Source: Pseudomonas coleopterorum (GTDB lineage: Bacteria; Pseudomonadota; Gammaproteobacteria; Pseudomonadales; Pseudomonadaceae). From it: DNA of 64,000 nucleotides. The stretch's first letter is position 1. Every line of letters begins with the position of its first letter. The translations under genes and the position numbers were made by a program. The notes beneath the pieces were generated by a model. It searched no databases. It saw only the letters and a list, made by a program, of their open reading frames with translations, and was not told the origin of the DNA. This document shows, in pieces, positions 43,071 through 52,569 of this stretch. The DNA is taken from positions 1,364,001-1,428,000 of the forward strand of contig NZ_FNTZ01000001.1 in NCBI RefSeq assembly GCF_900105555.1. Direction: 5' to 3'.

Positions 43071-46000
43071 ATGGCGTTCTTCACCGCAGCCAGCAAAGCC
43101 GACTTCCAGCATCAACTGCAATCGGCCCTGGCTCAGCACATCAGCGAGCAGCAACTGCCACAAGTGGCGCTGTTCGCCGATCAGTTCTTCGGCATCATCT
43201 CGTTGGACGAACTCACCCAGCGCCGCCTCAGCGACCTGGCCGGCTGCACCCTGTCGGCGTGGCGCCTGCTGCAGCGTTTCGATCATGCCAAGCCGCAGGT
43301 GCGGGTCTACAACCCCGACTACGAACGTCACGGATGGCAGTCCACCCACACTGCCGTCGAGGTGCTGCATCACGACCTGCCGTTCCTGGTGGACTCGGTG
43401 CGTACCGAGCTCAACCGCCGCGGCTACAGCATTCATACCCTGCAGACCACTGTGCTCAGTGTGCGCCGCGGCAGCCAGGGCGAGCTGCTCGAAGTGCTGG
43501 CCAAGGGTGCCCAGGGCGAAGACGTCCTGCATGAATCGCTGATGTACCTTGAAATCGACCGCTGCGCCAACGCCGCCGAACTCAACGTGCTCGCTCGCGA
43601 GCTGGAGCAGGTGCTGGGCGAGGTGCGCATCGCGGTGCAGGACTTCGAGCCGATGAAGGCCAAGGTCCGTGAAATGATCACCCTGGTGGAGCAGACCGCC
43701 TTCACCAGCGACGAGCAGGAAAAGGCCGAGATCAAGGCCTTCCTCGAGTGGCTGACCGACAACCACTTCACCTTTCTGGGCTACGAGGAATTCGTGGTCG
43801 ATGCCGACGCCCAGGGCGGTCAGCTCAGCTACGACCCCGCGTCCTTCCTCGGCCTGACCCGGCTGCTGCGCGCCGGCCTGAGCAGCGAAGAACTGCACAT
43901 CGAAGACTACGCCGTGCAATACCTGCACGAGCCGATGCTGCTGTCCTTCGCCAAGGCGGCCCATCCAAGCCGCGTGCATCGTCCGGCCTATCCGGACTAC
44001 GTGTCGATCCGCCAGATCGATGCCGACGGCAAGGTGCTCAAGGAATGCCGCTTCATGGGCCTGTACACTTCGTCGGTGTATGGCGAGAGCGTGCGCGAGA
44101 TCCCCTACATTCGGCGCAAGGTTGCCGAGATCGAACGCCGCTCCGGTTTCCATGCCAAGGCGCACCTGGGCAAGGAGCTGGCCCAGGTGGTCGAAGTGCT
44201 GCCGCGTGACGACCTGTTCCAGACGCCGATCGACGAGCTGTTCAGCACGGTCATGTCGATCGTGCAGATCCAGGAGCGCAACAAGATCCGCGTGTTCCTG
44301 CGCAAGGACCCCTACGGCCGTTTCTGCTACTGCCTGGCCTATGTGCCGCGCGACGTCTATTCCACCGAAGTGCGGCAGAAGATCCAGCAGGTGCTGATGG
44401 AGCGCCTCAAGGCCACGGACTGCGAGTTCTGGACGTTCTTCTCCGAGTCGGTGCTGGCGCGTGTGCAGTTGATCCTGCGTGTCGATCCGAAGAACCGCAT
44501 CGACATCGACCCGCAGCAGCTGGAAAACGAAGTGATCCAGGCCTGCCGCTCGTGGCAGGACGACTACGCCAGCCTGACCATCGAAAGCTTCGGCGAGGCC
44601 GCCGGCACCAATGTGCTGGCCGATTTCCCGAAAGGCTTCCCGGCCGGTTTCCGCGAGCGCTTCGCGGCGCACTCGGCGGTGGTGGACATGCAGCACCTGC
44701 TGGCCCTGTCCGAAGCCCGCCCGCTGGTGATGAGCTTCTACCAGCCACTGGCGCAGAGCGGTGAGCGCCAGCTGCACTGCAAGCTTTACCACGCCGACAC
44801 GCCGCTGGCGCTGTCGGACGTGCTGCCGATCCTGGAGAACCTGGGCCTGCGCGTGCTCGGCGAGTTCCCGTACCGCCTGCGTCATCGCAGCGGCCGCGAG
44901 TACTGGATCCACGACTTCGCCTTCACCTACAGCGAAGGCTTGAACCTGGACATCCAGCAACTCAACGACACCCTGCAGGATGCCTTCGTCCATATCGTGC
45001 GCGGCGACGCCGAGAACGATGCGTTCAACCGGCTGGTGCTGACCGCAGGCCTGCCGTGGCGCGATGTTGCCCTGCTGCGTGCCTATGCGCGCTACCTCAA
45101 GCAGATTCGCCTGGGCTTCGATCTGGGCTACATCGCCAGCACCCTGAACAACCACACCGACATCGCCCGCGAACTGACGCGGTTGTTCAAGACCCGCTTC
45201 TACCTGGCACGCAAGCTGGCCGGCGACGACCTGGACGACAAGCAGCAGCGTCTGGAACAGGCGATTCTCACCGCCCTGGACGACGTTCAGGTGCTCAACG
45301 AAGACCGCATCCTGCGTCGCTACCTGGACCTGATCAAGGCCACCCTGCGCACCAACTTCTACCAGCCGGACAGCAATGGCCAGGTGAAGTCGTACTTCAG
45401 CTTCAAGTTCAACCCCAAGCTGATTCCCGAGTTGCCCAAGCCAGTACCCAAGTTCGAGATATTCGTCTACTCGCCACGGGTCGAAGGTGTTCACCTTCGC
45501 TTCGGCAACGTCGCTCGTGGTGGCCTGCGCTGGTCGGACCGCGAGGAAGACTTCCGCACCGAAGTGCTGGGCCTGGTCAAGGCGCAGCACGTGAAGAACT
45601 CGGTGATCGTGCCGGTGGGGGCCAAGGGCGGGTTCGTCCCGCGTCGCCTGCCTCTGGGCGGCAGCCGCGACGAGGTGCAGAACGAGGCCGTGGCCTGCTA
45701 CCGCATCTTCATTTCCGGGCTGCTCGACATCACCGACAACCTCAAGGATGGCAGCGTGGTGCCGCCGGCCAACGTCGTGCGTCACGACGATGATGACCCG
45801 TACCTGGTAGTGGCTGCGGACAAGGGCACTGCGACCTTCTCGGACATCGCCAACGGCATCGCCATCGACTACGGTTTCTGGCTCGGCGATGCGTTCGCCT
45901 CGGGTGGTTCGGCAGGCTACGACCACAAGAAGATGGGCATCACCGCCAAGGGTGCCTGGGTCGGCGTGCAGCGGCATTTCCGCGAGCGCGGCATCAACGT

Positions 46001-47927
46001 GCAGAAAGACAGCATCACTGTCATCGGCATCGGCGACATGGCTGGCGATGTGTTCGGCAACGGCCTGCTGATGTCCGACAAACTGCAACTGGTGGCGGCG
46101 TTCAACCACCTGCACATCTTCATCGACCCCAACCCGGAGCCGGCCAGCAGCTTCGCCGAACGTCAGCGCCTGTACGACCTGCCACGCTCGGCGTGGAGCG
46201 ACTACGACACCTCGATCATGTCCGCCGGTGGTGGGATCTTCTCGCGCAGTGCCAAGAGCATCGCCATCAGCGCGCAGATGAAAGAGCGTTTCGACATCAA
46301 GGCCGACAAGCTGACCCCGACCGAACTGCTCAATGCGCTGCTCAAGGCACCGGTCGACCTGCTGTGGAACGGCGGTATCGGTACCTACGTCAAATCCAGC
46401 GACGAAAGCCATGCGGATGTGGGCGACAAGGCCAACGATGCGCTGCGCGTCAATGGCAACGAGCTGCGCTGCAAGGTGGTGGGCGAGGGCGGCAACCTGG
46501 GCATGACCCAACTGGGGCGTGTCGAGTTCGGCCTCAACGGCGGTGCCACCAACACCGACTTCATCGATAACGCGGCCGGGGTGGATTGCTCCGACCACGA
46601 GGTCAACATCAAGATCCTGCTCAACGAAGCCGTGCAGGCCGGCGACATGACCGAGAAGCAGCGCAACCTGCTGCTGGGCAGCATGACCGAGGAAGTCGGC
46701 CATCTGGTGCTGGGCAACAACTACAAGCAGACCCAGGCGTTGTCGCTGGCGGCGCGCAAGGCCTATGAGCGCCTGGCCGAGTACCGTCGTCTGATGGCCG
46801 ACCTCGAGGCGCGTGGCAAGCTCGACCGGGCCATCGAATTCCTGCCGACCGAGGAGCAGCTCAACGAGCGCGTGGCGAACAAGCAGGGCCTGACCCGGGC
46901 CGAGCTGTCGGTGCTGATCTCCTACAGCAAGATCGACCTCAACGAAGCGCTGCTGGCCTCGCCGGTACCCGACGACGTCTACCTGACCCGCGACATGGAA
47001 ACGGCGTTCCCGCCGTCGCTGGTCAGCAAATACGCCGAGGCCATGCGCAGCCACCGCCTCAAGCGCGAGATCGTCAGCACCCAGATCGCCAACGACCTGG
47101 TCAACAACATGGGCATCACCTTCGTCCAGCGTTTGAAGGAGTCCACGGGCATGACGCCGGCCAGTGTGGTCGGCGCCTACGCCATCGTGCGTGACATCTT
47201 CCACCTGCCGCACTGGTTCCGCCAGATCGAGGCGCTGGACTATCAGGTCTCCGCCGATGTGCAGTTGGCGTTGATGGACGAACTGATGCGCCTGGGCCGT
47301 CGCGCCACTCGCTGGTTCCTGCGCAGCCGCCGCAACGAGCTGGACGCCGGTCGCGACGTGGCACACTTCGGTCCGCACATTGCAGCGCTGGGCCTCAAGC
47401 TCGACGAACTGCTCGAGGGGCCGACCCGTGAGCGCTGGCAGGCCCGCTACCAGGGCTACGTCGCGTCGGGCGTGCCGGAGTTGCTGGCGCGCATGGTCGC
47501 CGGTACCAGCCACCTGTACACGTTGCTGCCGATCATCGAGGCATCGGATGTGACTGGTCAGAACGCCGCCGAAGTGGCCAAGGCGTTCTTCGCCGTGGGC
47601 AGCAAGCTGGACCTGACCTGGTACCTGCAGCAGATCAGCAGCCTGCCGGTGGAGAACAACTGGCAGGCGCTGGCCCGCGAGGCTTTCCGCGACGACATCG
47701 ACCTGCAGCAACGGGCGATCACCATCTCCGTGCTGAAGATGCAGGACGCGCCTGGAGACGTCGAGGAGCGCCTGGATCTGTGGCTGGAACAGCATGAGGT
47801 GATGGTCAAGCGCTGGCGCGCCATGCTCGACGAGATCAAGGCGGCAACAGGGACCGATTACGCCATGTATGCGGTGGCGAATCGTGAGTTGATGGACTTG
47901 GCGTTGAGTGGCACCTCCCATCCTTAA
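43071..47927 (+). CDS. gdhB: NAD-specific glutamate dehydrogenase, large (180 kDa) type
   Basis: A 1618-residue enzyme of the large NAD-dependent glutamate dehydrogenase class. ACT-like regulatory parts fill the N-terminal half (for example LPFLVDSVRTELNRRGYSIHTL). The catalytic core begins near residue 790: VYSPRVEGVHLRFGNVARGGLRWSDR and VGAKGGFV hold the glutamate-binding lysine, and ITVIGIGDMAGDVFGNG is the NAD fold. It oxidatively deaminates glutamate to 2-oxoglutarate and ammonia, feeding the TCA cycle, and in Pseudomonas is induced during arginine and glutamate catabolism. A hairpin terminator follows. A 1681-codon antisense open frame on the other strand is a codon-bias artefact. Confidence 0.96.
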   Translation: MAFFTAASKADFQHQLQSALAQHISEQQLPQVALFADQFFGIISLDELTQRRLSDLAGCTLSAWRLLQRFDHAKPQVRVYNPDYERHGWQSTHTAVEVLHHDLPFLVDSVRTELNRRGYSIHTLQTTVLSVRRGSQGELLEVLAKGAQGEDVLHESLMYLEIDRCANAAELNVLARELEQVLGEVRIAVQDFEPMKAKVREMITLVEQTAFTSDEQEKAEIKAFLEWLTDNHFTFLGYEEFVVDADAQGGQLSYDPASFLGLTRLLRAGLSSEELHIEDYAVQYLHEPMLLSFAKAAHPSRVHRPAYPDYVSIRQIDADGKVLKECRFMGLYTSSVYGESVREIPYIRRKVAEIERRSGFHAKAHLGKELAQVVEVLPRDDLFQTPIDELFSTVMSIVQIQERNKIRVFLRKDPYGRFCYCLAYVPRDVYSTEVRQKIQQVLMERLKATDCEFWTFFSESVLARVQLILRVDPKNRIDIDPQQLENEVIQACRSWQDDYASLTIESFGEAAGTNVLADFPKGFPAGFRERFAAHSAVVDMQHLLALSEARPLVMSFYQPLAQSGERQLHCKLYHADTPLALSDVLPILENLGLRVLGEFPYRLRHRSGREYWIHDFAFTYSEGLNLDIQQLNDTLQDAFVHIVRGDAENDAFNRLVLTAGLPWRDVALLRAYARYLKQIRLGFDLGYIASTLNNHTDIARELTRLFKTRFYLARKLAGDDLDDKQQRLEQAILTALDDVQVLNEDRILRRYLDLIKATLRTNFYQPDSNGQVKSYFSFKFNPKLIPELPKPVPKFEIFVYSPRVEGVHLRFGNVARGGLRWSDREEDFRTEVLGLVKAQHVKNSVIVPVGAKGGFVPRRLPLGGSRDEVQNEAVACYRIFISGLLDITDNLKDGSVVPPANVVRHDDDDPYLVVAADKGTATFSDIANGIAIDYGFWLGDAFASGGSAGYDHKKMGITAKGAWVGVQRHFRERGINVQKDSITVIGIGDMAGDVFGNGLLMSDKLQLVAAFNHLHIFIDPNPEPASSFAERQRLYDLPRSAWSDYDTSIMSAGGGIFSRSAKSIAISAQMKERFDIKADKLTPTELLNALLKAPVDLLWNGGIGTYVKSSDESHADVGDKANDALRVNGNELRCKVVGEGGNLGMTQLGRVEFGLNGGATNTDFIDNAAGVDCSDHEVNIKILLNEAVQAGDMTEKQRNLLLGSMTEEVGHLVLGNNYKQTQALSLAARKAYERLAEYRRLMADLEARGKLDRAIEFLPTEEQLNERVANKQGLTRAELSVLISYSKIDLNEALLASPVPDDVYLTRDMETAFPPSLVSKYAEAMRSHRLKREIVSTQIANDLVNNMGITFVQRLKESTGMTPASVVGAYAIVRDIFHLPHWFRQIEALDYQVSADVQLALMDELMRLGRRATRWFLRSRRNELDAGRDVAHFGPHIAALGLKLDELLEGPTRERWQARYQGYVASGVPELLARMVAGTSHLYTLLPIIEASDVTGQNAAEVAKAFFAVGSKLDLTWYLQQISSLPVENNWQALAREAFRDDIDLQQRAITISVLKMQDAPGDVEERLDLWLEQHEVMVKRWRAMLDEIKAATGTDYAMYAVANRELMDLALSGTSHP

Positions 47928-47945
47928 ATCGTGAGCGCTGCAAAT

Positions 47946-47973
47946 AAACCCGTCGATCCCGGCGGGTTTTTTT
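47946..47973 (+). terminator. Rho-independent terminator of gdhB
   Basis: AAACCCGTCG-atcc-CGGCGGGTTT followed by T residues lies about 18 bases after the gdhB stop. The 10-bp stem has one G-T pair. Confidence 0.88.
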
Positions 47974-48098
47974 ATGCCTGCGCCGCAGCATCTGGCCATT
48001 AAGCATAATTATGTAACGCCAGCTCAATTTCAGGCCTAGTAACCTATCAACCTTGGAAGCACATCACGCCGTATCACGTAATGACCAAGGAGGTCACC

Positions 48099-48575
48099 AT
48101 GGAAGATTTAATGGGCACGTCATTCGTTGCCAAAATTCGAGGCGTTACCCGAGGGTATCAAAGAAGGATTGCCCTCTCGGACAGCACCATTGCGGGCAAG
48201 TCGGGTTGGCTTACTTTTGCGAGCAGTGACTGGCCAGCGGTGGAGTTCAAGTTCACCTACCTGAGCCAGACCGAAGACCGTTTTCATTACGCCATTACCG
48301 GCGCCGATAGCGCGGGTTACTATGCAAACGCGGCGTTGGGCATCAGCAGTCGAGGGTATTTGGGGCTGTATCACCTGGCCAGTATCGAGAACCTCTGGAA
48401 GTTCGATCTGGTCAGCGTCAGTTACCAAGATGGCCGCTTTTTCCTGAGGGACAAAGATGGATATCGTGTAACAGCCGTCGAAGTCGGAGTTGGGAACGTG
48501 CCCGTGAGCATTCCTTACTTGAACACTTCAGGAGAGACAGCACTGGAGTTCACCCTGGAAGATGTCAGGTCCTAG
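48099..48575 (+). CDS. Hypothetical 158-residue beta-rich protein (orphan)
   Basis: I do not recognise this protein. It has no signal peptide or membrane segment. It has alternating short strands rich in Tyr, Phe, Ser and Gly (GWLTFASSDWPAVEFKFTYLSQTEDRFHYAITGADSAGYYANAAL, then GYLGLYHLASIENLWKFDLVSVSYQDGRFFLRDKDGYRV). This suggests an all-beta domain of the lectin, trefoil or jelly-roll kind. Start ATG 48099 follows a perfect AAGGAGGT at 48087-48094, implying strong translation. Base composition is visibly lower in GC than neighbouring genes, and the gene stands alone between gdhB and the acnB terminator, so horizontal gain is plausible. Confidence 0.75.
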   Translation: MEDLMGTSFVAKIRGVTRGYQRRIALSDSTIAGKSGWLTFASSDWPAVEFKFTYLSQTEDRFHYAITGADSAGYYANAALGISSRGYLGLYHLASIENLWKFDLVSVSYQDGRFFLRDKDGYRVTAVEVGVGNVPVSIPYLNTSGETALEFTLEDVRS

Positions 48576-48763
48576 GCTCTGCAGGAAATGTGTGGAGGGG
48601 CCGTGGAAGCACGGCTGAAGAGCGTTCGGGTACTGTCTGGCTTCAGCAAGAGAAGCCGCACTTTGATGGGCGGATGAAGTGGTCCTCGTGCATCGAGAGT
48701 TAACCAATTCCACGTTTGAACCCGTCCAAGCGCATGACGGACACCCGCTGTTCAACCACCAGA

Positions 48764-48799
48764 CACTAAAAAGGGTTGCCCCTGACAAGGGCAACCCTT
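48764..48799 (-). terminator. Terminator of acnB
   Basis: AAGGGTTGCCC-ctgacaa-GGGCAACCCTT (48771-48799) is a perfect 11-bp stem. On the minus strand it is followed by TTTTTAG, about 40 bases past the acnB stop. The 264-base gap 48576-48839 contains nothing else I can support. Confidence 0.9.
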
Positions 48800-48839
48800 C
48801 TTCATTCACCCGTCAATCACCCGGGCGTTCAGCGTGCCC

Positions 48840-51449
48840 TCAGGCTTGAACCACCGGGATGTTCGCGTTGGCCGCCGCATCGCGGAACTCGGCGATCTGG
48901 TCGAAGCTCAGGTAGCGGTACACATCGGCAGCCATGCTGTCGATGCTGGCCGCGTACTCCATGTACTCCTCGACGGTCGGCAGCTTGCCCAGGATGGACG
49001 CAACGGCAGCCAGCTCGGCGGACGCCAGGTACACGTTGGCACCGTCGCCCAGGCGGTTCGGGAAGTTACGGGTCGAGGTCGACACCACGGTGGAGTTGGG
49101 TTCCACGCGTGCCTGGTTACCCATGCACAGCGAGCAGCCCGGCATCTCCATGCGTGCGCCAGCCTTGCCGTAGATACCGTAGTAGCCTTCTTCGGTCAGC
49201 TGATGGGCATCCATCTTGGTCGGCGGCGACAGCCAAAGACGCGTTGGCAGTTGGCCCTTGACCTTATCGAGCAACTTGCCGGCAGCGCGGAAGTGGCCGA
49301 TGTTGGTCATGCACGAACCGATGAACACTTCGTCGATCTTCTCGCCCTGAACGGTGGACAGCAGACGTGCATCGTCCGGGTCGTTCGGTGCGCACAGGAC
49401 CGGCTCTTTCAAGTCGCTCAAGTCGATTTCGATGATCTCGGCGTATTCGGCGTCGGCATCGGCACTCAGCAGTTCCGGGTTGGCCAGCCAGGCTTCCATG
49501 GCCTGGGCACGACGCTCCATGGTCCGCGCATCGCCGTAGCCTTCGCTGATCATCCAGCGCAGCAAGGTGATGTTCGACTGCAGGTACTCGGCGATGGCCT
49601 TTTCCGGCAGCTTGATGGTGCAACCGGCGGCGGAGCGCTCGGCCGAGGCGTCGGACAGTTCGAATGCCTGCTCGACGGTCAGGTCGTTCAAGCCTTCGAT
49701 TTCCAGGATGCGACCCGAGAAGGCGTTGATCTTGCCTTTCTTCTCGACGGTCAGCAGACCTTTCTGGATGGCGTAGTACGGAATCGCGTGGACCAGGTCA
49801 CGCAGGGTGATGCCTGGCTGCATGGTGCCCTTGAAGCGCACCAGCACCGACTCGGGCATGTCCAGCGGCATGACGCCGGTGGCGGCCGCGAAGGCTACCA
49901 GGCCGGAACCGGCCGGGAACGAGATGCCGATCGGGAAGCGGGTGTGCGAGTCGCCACCGGTGCCGACGGTGTCCGGCAGCAGCATGCGGTTCAGCCAGCT
50001 GTGGATGATGCCGTCGCCTGGACGCAGGGACACGCCACCGCGGGTACGGATGAAATCCGGTAGGGTGTGGTGGGTGGTCACGTCGATCGGCTTTGGATAG
50101 GCCGCGGTGTGGCAGAAGGACTGCATGACCAGATCGGCCGAGAAACCCAGGCAGGCCAGGTCTTTCAGTTCGTCGCGGGTCATCGGGCCAGTAGTGTCCT
50201 GGGAGCCGACGGTGGTCATCTTCGGTTCGCAGTAGGTGCCGGGACGTACGCCCTTGCCTTCGGGCAAGCCACAGGCCTTGCCGACCATCTTCTGCGCCAG
50301 AGTGTAGCCCTTGCCGGTGTCGACCGGGGCTTCGGGCAGCTTGAACAGATCGGTCGGGCCCAGGCCCAGCTCGGCGCGTGCCTTGTCGGTCAGACCGCGG
50401 CCGACGATCAGCGGGATACGGCCGCCAGCGCGGACTTCGTCGAGCAGTACGGGCGTCTTGAGTTCGAAGGTGGTGATCACCTCGTCGCTGTCGTGCTTGC
50501 AGACTTTACCCTGGTGCGGGTAGAGATCAATCACGTCGCCCATGTTGATGTTCGACACGTCGAACTCGATCGGCAGGGCGCCGGCGTCTTCCATGGTGTT
50601 GTAGAAGATCGGAGCGATCTTGGTGCCGAAGCAGAAACCGCCGGCACGCTTGTTCGGCACGTACGGGATGTCGGTACCGAAGAACCACAGCACCGAGTTG
50701 GTGGCCGATTTACGCGACGAACCGGTACCGACCACGTCACCCACGTAGGCCACGGGGTAGCCGTCGGCGTACATCTGGGCAATCTGCTTCATCGGGCCGA
50801 TCGAGCCCTGGACGTCGGGCACGATGCCTTCGCGGGCCATTTTCAGCATGGCCAGGGCGTGCAACGGGATGTCCGGGCGCGACCAGGCGTCAGGCGCCGG
50901 GGAGAGGTCGTCGGTGTTGGTTTCGCCGGTGACCTTGAAGACCCGCAGGCTGATCTTGTCGGCCAGGGTCGGACGCTTCTTGAACCACTCGCCGTCGGCC
51001 CAGGACTGCAGCACGCCTTGAGCGTGGGTGTTGCCGTTCTTGGCTTTTTCCGCGACGTCGTGGAAGGCATCGAACATCAGCAGGGTGAACTTGAGCTGTT
51101 CGGCGGCCACTGGCGCCAGGGTGGCGTCGTCGAGCAGTTCGACCATGGTGGCGATGTTGTAGCCACCTTGCATGGTGCCGAGCAGTTCAACGGCGCGCTT
51201 GCTGTCGATCAGCGGGGAGGTGGCTTCGCCCTTGGCTACGGCGGAAAGGAAGCCGGCCTTGACGTAGGCGGCTTCGTCCACCCCTGGTGGTACGCGATTG
51301 GTGATCAGGTCGACCAGGAAGGCTTCTTCGCCGGCGGGAGGGTTCTTCAGCAGCTCGACCAGGCCTGCGGTTTGTTCGGCGTTAAGCGGCTGGGGCACGA
51401 TACCCTGGGCGGCACGCTCTTCGATGTGTTTGCGATAGGCTTCAAGCAC
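48840..51449 (-). CDS. acnB: Aconitate hydratase B
   Basis: An 869-residue AcnB. The order is typical of the B type: N-terminal HEAT-like domain ([23 protein letters not shown]), the swivel domain near the N-terminus ([13 protein letters not shown]), then the catalytic domains with [11 protein letters not shown] and the iron-sulfur cysteines Cys713 ([10 protein letters not shown]), Cys772 and Cys775 (PGCSLCMGN). It interconverts citrate and isocitrate in the TCA cycle and also acts on 2-methyl-cis-aconitate. I set the start at GTG 51449, eight bases after AGGG; an upstream ATG (51464) is in frame but gives a five-residue tail not seen in the family. Upstream lies a long palindrome. Confidence 0.95.
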   Translation of the reverse strand: MLEAYRKHIEERAAQGIVPQPLNAEQTAGLVELLKNPPAGEEAFLVDLITNRVPPGVDEAAYVKAGFLSAVAKGEATSPLIDSKRAVELLGTMQGGYNIATMVELLDDATLAPVAAEQLKFTLLMFDAFHDVAEKAKNGNTHAQGVLQSWADGEWFKKRPTLADKISLRVFKVTGETNTDDLSPAPDAWSRPDIPLHALAMLKMAREGIVPDVQGSIGPMKQIAQMYADGYPVAYVGDVVGTGSSRKSATNSVLWFFGTDIPYVPNKRAGGFCFGTKIAPIFYNTMEDAGALPIEFDVSNINMGDVIDLYPHQGKVCKHDSDEVITTFELKTPVLLDEVRAGGRIPLIVGRGLTDKARAELGLGPTDLFKLPEAPVDTGKGYTLAQKMVGKACGLPEGKGVRPGTYCEPKMTTVGSQDTTGPMTRDELKDLACLGFSADLVMQSFCHTAAYPKPIDVTTHHTLPDFIRTRGGVSLRPGDGIIHSWLNRMLLPDTVGTGGDSHTRFPIGISFPAGSGLVAFAAATGVMPLDMPESVLVRFKGTMQPGITLRDLVHAIPYYAIQKGLLTVEKKGKINAFSGRILEIEGLNDLTVEQAFELSDASAERSAAGCTIKLPEKAIAEYLQSNITLLRWMISEGYGDARTMERRAQAMEAWLANPELLSADADAEYAEIIEIDLSDLKEPVLCAPNDPDDARLLSTVQGEKIDEVFIGSCMTNIGHFRAAGKLLDKVKGQLPTRLWLSPPTKMDAHQLTEEGYYGIYGKAGARMEMPGCSLCMGNQARVEPNSTVVSTSTRNFPNRLGDGANVYLASAELAAVASILGKLPTVEEYMEYAASIDSMAADVYRYLSFDQIAEFRDAAANANIPVVQA

Positions 51450-51559
51450 AGTTATTACCCTCATCAGTGGTCCCGGAAGGGACGCTCATCCAGGGAATGC
51501 CTGCATCCATGCGCACGGGCTTTTCGGCCGTTCAGCCAGGAAGGCAGGTATTCCTTACA

Positions 51560-51681
51560 GAAGCTGTTTTCAAAGTTTTACGCCTGTAGAAGGGAAAACT
51601 GATGAGGGCTGGCACCGGATGAACGGTGCCAACACCCTTCTACTGGATCGACTGTGCTCGTGACGCTTTGAAAACAGCTTC
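51560..51681. repeat. Nested perfect palindrome upstream of acnB
   Basis: Three sets of perfect inverted repeats are nested around one centre: GAAGCTGTTTTCAAAG (51560-51575 with 51666-51681, 16 bp), GTAGAAGGG (51586-51594 with 51635-51643, 9 bp) and GGCACCG (51611-51617 with 51624-51630, 7 bp, loop GATGAA). The whole 122 bases can fold into one long interrupted stem, as RNA on either strand or as a cruciform. It sits 111 bases upstream of the acnB start, probably in the acnB leader or promoter. The rest of the gap 51450-51830 holds no gene. Confidence 0.7.
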
Positions 51682-51830
51682 CAATGGACATTGGCGCCTA
51701 AAAAGGCTGCATGATTCTACGTTAATTCGCGCAGGAAGTTAAGTTAAGCCCCACGATTTCTGGGGTGACCCCTGTTAGACAAAGGACTAACATGCGCCCG
51801 GTGTTCCACCGTCCAGTGTGCTGATTCGCC

Positions 51831-52310
51831 ATGTCCAACCATTCCATCAAGACGCCCTGTGTGGGCCTGTGCTCGACCGTCTACGGGGACCTCGTGTGCC
51901 GTGGCTGCAAGCGCTACCACCATGAAGTCATTCACTGGAACGGCTACGACGAAGCGCAGAAACGCGCGGTGTGGGTGCGGCTGGAGCAGTTGCTGGTGCA
52001 GGTCATGGTGGCCAAGCTGGAAGTATTCGACCCCTTGAAGCTGCGCCAACAACTGGAACAACGCAAGATACGTTTCGTCGAGCGACAGTCGGAGTACTGT
52101 TGGGCTTACCAGCTGATTGCCCGTGGAGCCCGGGTCATCAACAACCTGGAAGCCTATGGCCTGGTGCTGCTGCCCGAGTTCCGCGACTGGGATCTGCCAC
52201 AACTGCGCGATGCCATCGATCGGGAATTCTTCATTCTGTCGGAGGCGCATTACCAGCGCTATATCGCGCCATCGTTCGTGCGCGAACTGACCGAACAGCG
52301 CATTATCTGA
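51831..52310 (+). CDS. DUF1289 domain Fe-S type protein
   Basis: A 159-residue protein. The N-terminal DUF1289 motif has the four cysteines [32 protein letters not shown] (Cys9, Cys13, Cys22, Cys25), likely binding zinc or an iron-sulfur cluster. A helical C-terminal part follows ([39 protein letters not shown]). Function unknown. Start ATG 51831 is acceptable without a strong ribosome site. It is divergent from acnB across the palindrome region. Confidence 0.82.
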   Translation: MSNHSIKTPCVGLCSTVYGDLVCRGCKRYHHEVIHWNGYDEAQKRAVWVRLEQLLVQVMVAKLEVFDPLKLRQQLEQRKIRFVERQSEYCWAYQLIARGARVINNLEAYGLVLLPEFRDWDLPQLRDAIDREFFILSEAHYQRYIAPSFVRELTEQRII

Positions 52311-52330
52311 AGCTGACTCCGTGGTGACGC

Positions 52331-52536
52331 CTTCGCGGGCAGAGACCCGCTCCCACAGGGACCGCGCTCGCTGTTGTGTGGGAGCGGGTCTCTGCCCGCG
52401 AACAGGTCAACCCGCTTCCACAGGGACCGCGTTCGCTCTGGTGTGGGAGCGGGTCTCTGCCCGCGAACAGGTTACCCTGCTCCCACAGGGACCGCGCTCG
52501 CTCTTGTGTGGGAGCGGGTCTCTGCCCGCGAACAGG
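52331..52536. repeat. Tandem REP array, 65-bp period
   Basis: Three direct copies beginning TGTGGGAGCGGGTCTCTGCC and continuing CGCGAACAGG start at 52377, 52442 and 52507, exactly 65 bp apart. Between them lie reverse-oriented half copies (CTCCCACAGGGACCGCG), and one complete reverse copy opens the array at 52331-52360. This is a BIME-like cluster of the same REP seen singly at 22105. The copies are almost identical, so expansion is recent. The array sits immediately upstream of pdxB. Confidence 0.88.
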
Positions 52537-52557
52537 CTACCCCGATCACTCTATAAT
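52529..52557 (+). promoter_or_regulatory. Probable pdxB promoter emerging from the REP array
   Basis: TATAAT lies at 52552-52557, only 12 bases before the pdxB ATG. At 17 bp spacing the -35 would be CGAACA (52529-52534), inside the last REP copy, three of six matches. Transcription would start near 52564, leaving a leader of about six bases. Confidence 0.45.
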
Positions 52558-52569
52558 TCTGGATACCCC

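Noticed and set aside
46100..46300. Internal frameshift in gdhB
   Set aside because: The frame is continuous over 1618 codons, and the catalytic-core motifs read through without a break.
42954..47999. 1681-codon open frame antisense to the glutamate dehydrogenase gene
   Set aside because: It mirrors the gdhB codons exactly in a frame kept open by high third-position GC. Its translation is a low-complexity Val/Gln/His/Leu-rich sequence with no domain.
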